A stretch of DNA of 64,000 bases from the NCBI RefSeq assembly GCF_041381155.1, contig NC_091145.1, forward strand, positions 36,657,882 through 36,721,881. Reading direction: 5' to 3'. Origin of the DNA: Argopecten irradians (Eukaryota; Mollusca; Bivalvia; Pectinida; Pectinidae). The notes under the pieces are model-generated. The model did not search any database, was not told the DNA's origin, and saw nothing but the letters and a program-made list of their open reading frames with translations. Made by a program: the position numbers and the translations under genes. Positions 60,959 through 64,000 of the stretch are shown piece by piece (within the stretch, counting starts at the first letter, position 1; each line of letters begins with the position of its first letter).

Positions 60959-63871
60959 AAAATAGATAAAACAAGAAAAAAACGGGGGGAAATCCATTTT
61001 GAAACATTTCAATTACCACTACTGCAATATGTTCCTGAGTGTGTTTGCACCTTGAACGAGGCTAATGAGCGAGGCTAAATCATTTCCAATAAAATTGTTT
61101 TCATAGAGACTAAGGGGTCTTTGTTTTTTGTTAAACTATACAGATAAAATCTACGTTAGCTCGTACAACTTATAAGTCATTAAAGGTAATAAATGTCATT
61201 GTGACAAATGACGATTCACAGGTACGAAATGTTTTATTTGTAGAGAAGAATATTTTGTGGTTTATCGTCAGCCATTGAACAGCTAGACATCAACAATGTT
61301 CTGATGGAGACAAGTGGGACACGGTATTGCTGTGAGGTAGGGCAATCAGACGTAACCAAATAGTCCTAATGCATGACACTATTTCCCCAGTTCGAGTTCT
61401 AATGCATGGCACTATTTCCCCAGTTCAAGTCCTAATGCACGGCACTATTTCCCCAGTTCAAGTTCTAATGCATGGCACTATTTCCCCAGTTCGAGTTCTA
61501 ATGCATGACACTATTTCCCCAGTTCGAGTTCTAATGCATGGCACTATTTCCCCAGTTCAAGTCCTAATGCACGGCACTATTTCCCCAGTTCGAGTTCTAA
61601 TGCATGACACTATTTCCCCAGTTCGAGTTCTAATGCATGGCACTATTTCCCCAGTTCGAGTTCTAATGCATGACACTATTTCCCCGGTTCTAGTCCTAAT
61701 GCATGACACTATTTCCCCAGTTCGAGTTCTAATGCATGACACTATTTCCCCAGTTCGAGTTCTAATGCATGACACTATTTCCCCAGTTCGAGTTCAAATG
61801 CATGGCACTATGCCCCCAGTTCGAGTTATAATGCATGGCACTATGCCCCCACTACGAGGGCATATTCATGCCTCTGTTGGTAACTTCCGATGTCTACTTG
61901 AAGGCTTTATTTTTATTCTGATTCAAAAAATTTAGAAGGAAACATGTTAAATGGCATTTTTCTTGGTTGTATGAAAATATAACATTTTCTTTGTTAAACA
62001 AATATCATTAAAGATACGAATTGTAAACAGTTCACACACATTGAAGAATTGAAGAAAACAAATAGTCTTGATGATTGTTTTTTGTTTGCTTTTTTTAGAT
62101 GTTTATTATTTTATTGAAAGAGAACATTCAGAAAGTGAGTGGGACAACACTGCGAGCAATATTTGGTGTCTTAGAGATGTTGGTTTCAGACGGTACGATT
62201 TCATAATCACATTTTGTACTAGGATAAAGTTAAATGCATTTGGCAGGATATAAAGCTAAAAAAAACCATGTAAATGCAATAAGTTATCTTTAATTTTTAG
62301 GCCTTCAGTATATATGTACCAAGATTCATGATTTAATTAATATATTACCCCAATATATTTGTCTCGCAAAAAGAGCCTCCTTCTGGAACATCATACTTGA
62401 GAATCAGATACCACATTAGCTATACGATAAGTGCTGTTTATAAAGATTAAAGATAATGATTTGTATCATTTATAGCTCTTAATAACGAGACGAATATAAA
62501 GATGATGGAAAGACTGTTGGCGACCGCTTCGGAGGCGTTGGCCACAAAGTCGCTGGTCGGAAGTAAGAGTCTTCTGAAACGTCACCGAGACGTCGTCAAT
62601 AATCTCACAACTAAACTTCAAAACTTCCAGTATTCACAGGTATGTGAACTATTCATTTATTATTCTAAATACTACGTCATTGTCATACAGACTTTGAGCA
62701 GTACTTTGTTTTCGATGGGGCAAAAGACATTTTAAGGGTACGTTTAATCCCTGAACATTGGACTGAAGGATGTAGTTATATAGGTGTATAATATGATATG
62801 GTTGGGTGATCTCAGAAATAAACAGAAAATGCAAAATCAAATGTGGCGTTGCATGATATTATAAAAAAAAATCTTTCATTATCATTGAATTAACCCTAAT
62901 TGACCATGGCTGTCGTTGGATGGCCCGTTAAATCAGAAACATATCCATACATACATACATAGTATTTAGGTTTCCGGTTATATAAAGACAAATAAACAAA
63001 CCTCACTGTTAGTACAAAACTGTATCATATTTCAAAACGTTTGGTTTGTTTAATGTTAATTAGTAATAATAACTCTTGTACATACATGTTGTATTTGTAG
63101 TTATCCAGAAAAGGCGAATTATTACTTGTACAATTGTTAAACCTTTCATCCCATTTTATGTTTCCAGCGAGAGGATGATCACATGCCACAGCTACTAGAC
63201 CTCCCTAAGGAGTGTCTATACAACATCCTGAGGCGAATCTCAGACCCCCGGGACCTGGCCAATGTAGGAGCCACCTGCTCGTACATGCATGACCTGGTAG
63301 AGGACCCGTTTATATGGCAATACATGTGTCTTTTCCACTTCACTGACAAACAGCTTTATCAATTCATCTGTGACGAGGAATACATGGGTGTCAACTGGCT
63401 TAAAACGTTTCAACTCTGCTTCAAGTTAGTATGATATGGGTATTTCAAAAATGATATTTTTTATTTCAAATAAGAAGGGAACAGAAGTTAATTAACAAAA
63501 GTCGACGATCATATGATCGATAATTTATCATACTGATGTTCTATATATAGTTCACCTTTCAATAATTCTAAATATGAAATGTTCGTATTGTTAAGAATCT
63601 TCATATTTTGAATGAAATAAATATAATGTATGTATGTATTGTATTTTTTAAGTTGTTCTGTCGATGTCGATGAACGATTAAAGGGAGATAAATCTATTAC
63701 AATATAAGTATTATGTATAGATGGATACATCGCATTTACACGAATCTTATCTCTTCTTATGTTGACAAAAATGAATTTCAATTGATTTACAGACAAAAGA
63801 AACGTCTGCGGGTGAATTCCTACGCCAACGAGTTATATTTCTGCAACCTTTGTCGTGCCATTTACTGGAAG
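59605..63871 (+). CDS. FBXO32: FBXO25/FBXO32 (atrogin-type) F-box protein, 3' end outside window
   Basis: Seven coding exons join in phase to 319 codons; vertebrate FBXO32 has ~355, so about one exon is missing beyond 64000. The family supplies the substrate-recognition subunit of SCF (SKP1-CUL1-F-box) ubiquitin ligases; FBXO32 drives muscle atrophy. The N-terminus NWRQTEDGWRLL matches the family's W-KT-DGWK motif. LSSAIEQLD and the leucine-rich helices of exons 4-5, including KSLVGSKSLLKRHRDVVNNL, match the central region. The F-box (DLPKECLYNILRRISDPRDL onward, ~218-260) is followed by HFTDKQLYQF, and YFCNLCRAIYWK corresponds to the family's C..C..WK element. The second exon (Pro/Arg-rich) has no clear match and is the least certain part. 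FBXO25 versus FBXO32 cannot be told apart; a single invertebrate co-orthologue is likely. Confidence 0.9.
60368..60463. mobile_element. 96-bp palindromic element in F-box gene intron 1
   Basis: Ends GCAACTTCGCTAGCCAAGGG and CACTTGGCTAGCAAAGTTGC are inverted. Inside, TATTCAGTACGATACT pairs with AGTATCATACTGAATA around a short loop. The same terminus occurs at 15706. Non-coding, non-autonomous. Confidence 0.75.
60746..60854 (+). CDS. FBXO32: F-box gene coding exon 2 (probable)
   Basis: 109 nt in phase with both neighbours, encoding IPGASRPHDGTSQERCDAIA and LPRQPHLPGVKGIGME. Acceptor TTCTTTAG, donor GAG|GTAGGT. Vertebrate proteins are also poorly conserved here. Another frame is open for part of the exon but would not stay in phase. 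Confidence 0.65.
60913..60953. repeat. (GA)n microsatellite
   Basis: About 20 GA dinucleotides in F-box gene intron 2, ~60 bp after the exon 2 donor. Confidence 0.9.
61244..61336 (+). CDS. FBXO32: F-box gene coding exon 3
   Basis: 93 nt, phase 0 at both ends: RRIFCGLSSAIEQLDINNVL then METSGTRYCCE. It aligns with the GYCTLGEAFNRLD segment of FBXO25/32. Donor GAG|GTAGGG; a 33-bp array begins ~27 bp later. Confidence 0.85.
61363..61855. repeat. 33-bp tandem array in F-box gene intron 3
   Basis: About 15 copies of a 33-bp unit containing CTAATGCATGACACTATTTC and CCCAGTTCGAGTT, with GGC/GAC and CGA/CAA variants. Period 33 leaves frames open on both strands (repeating MHDTISPVRVL on plus), giving a 188-codon ORF that is not called as a gene. 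Confidence 0.95.
62099..62192 (+). CDS. FBXO32: F-box gene coding exon 4
   Basis: 94 nt, MFIILLKENIQKVSGTTLRA then IFGVLEMLVSD plus one base. It matches the LLELIAKSQLTSLSG..NIL helices of the family. Acceptor preceded by a T-tract, donor G|GTACGA. Confidence 0.88.
62476..62639 (+). CDS. FBXO32: F-box gene coding exon 5
   Basis: 164 nt encoding ALNNETNIKMMERLLATASE, then ALATKSLVGSKSLLKRHRDV and VNNLTTKLQNFQYSQ. KSLVGS and the Q-rich end align with KSVLVGN..QQQL of FBXO32. Donor ACAG|GTATGT. Confidence 0.92.
63168..63424 (+). CDS. FBXO32: F-box gene coding exon 6 (F-box)
   Basis: 257 nt, residues 208-292 plus two bases. It starts REDDHMPQLLDLPKECLYNI, with DLPKECL..ILRRISDPRDL forming the F-box and WQYMCLFHFTDKQLYQF following. 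Acceptor TTTCCAG, donor TTCAA|GTTAGT. Confidence 0.94.
63793..63871 (+). CDS. FBXO32: F-box gene coding exon 7
   Basis: 79 nt completing Lys293, then QKKRLRVNSYANELYFCNLC and RAIYWK. Acceptor TTTACAG, donor AAG|GTAAAT. The family's remaining C-terminus (His-Pro-Cys region) must lie beyond the window. Confidence 0.92.
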
Positions 63872-64000
63872 GTAAATATATTGAATCTCTTTACATCCAT
63901 ATCAGTGTAGGATAAAAGGCATTACCTATCTAAATCATTTTTAGCAAAAAAATTCCAGTGTCGAAAATTTACATTTATAGTATCATAAATCAACTTGCAT

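Noticed and set aside
61369-61935. 188-codon ORF with MHDTISPVRVL repeats as a coding exon of the F-box gene
   Set aside because: It lies between exons 3 and 4, which join in phase without it, and it is a plain 33-bp tandem array.

Overview
The window is AT-rich animal nuclear DNA: genes split by introns, GT-AG junctions, and very heavy tandem and dispersed repeat content. The protein sequences are metazoan. The repeat style suggests a lophotrochozoan, most likely a bivalve mollusc: modular elements with ~155-bp internal units, 'AAGAGGCCCAGAGGGCCT' elements, many short inverted-repeat elements. The species call is inference.

Four host genes can be supported. (1) TMEM167B (kish-B) on + at 16035-17813: three coding exons giving a 74-residue two-pass membrane protein, complete. 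(2) A MAPKAPK2/3-type p38-activated kinase on - at 28894-43694: ten coding exons, 358 residues, all junctions in phase, complete. (3) RBM15/spenito on + at 44496-46766: an uninterrupted 756-codon ORF with three RRMs and a SPOC domain; it lies head to head with the kinase gene and probably shares its ~0.8 kb promoter interval. (4) An FBXO25/FBXO32 (atrogin-type) F-box gene on + from 59605: seven coding exons, 319 codons in phase, cut by the right edge of the window with probably one exon missing.

Layout. 0.3-0.7 kb: palindromic GACGAAAA repeats. 0.7-13.9 kb: gene-free, filled with a repeat family carrying paired, divergently oriented tRNA-like modules ('A' of 92 nt, 'B' of 130-132 nt), bounded by ~0.7 kb inverted copies of that family, with other arrays inside. 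14-15.5 kb: weak ORFs, a small inverted-repeat element with 9-bp target duplications, a 22-bp minisatellite. 16-18 kb: TMEM167B. 19.5-20.8 kb: a ~155-bp-unit element. 21-23.8 kb: a 30-bp minisatellite with higher-order structure. 24-28.9 kb: gene-poor. 28.9-43.7 kb: the kinase gene; its introns hold a ~5.5 kb, ~180-copy 30-bp minisatellite, a second ~155-bp-unit element with a 45-G run, a 33-bp array, and local duplications that copied splice-site sequences. 44.4-49.4 kb: RBM15 and its probable 3' flank. 50-59.5 kb: gene-free, with short inverted-repeat elements, a 14-copy 36-bp array, a poly-C run and a duplicated ~0.35 kb repeat. 59.6-63.9 kb: the F-box gene.

The genes are not a pathway cluster; they cover Golgi trafficking, p38 stress signalling, RNA methylation/splicing and ubiquitin ligation. 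The most unusual content is the A/B module family in the first 14 kb. The two modules are diverged homologues of each other. They keep closing stems, an identical central loop, a split set of pol III-like box sequences and downstream T-runs. No capsid-, envelope- or LTR-bearing element was recognised.
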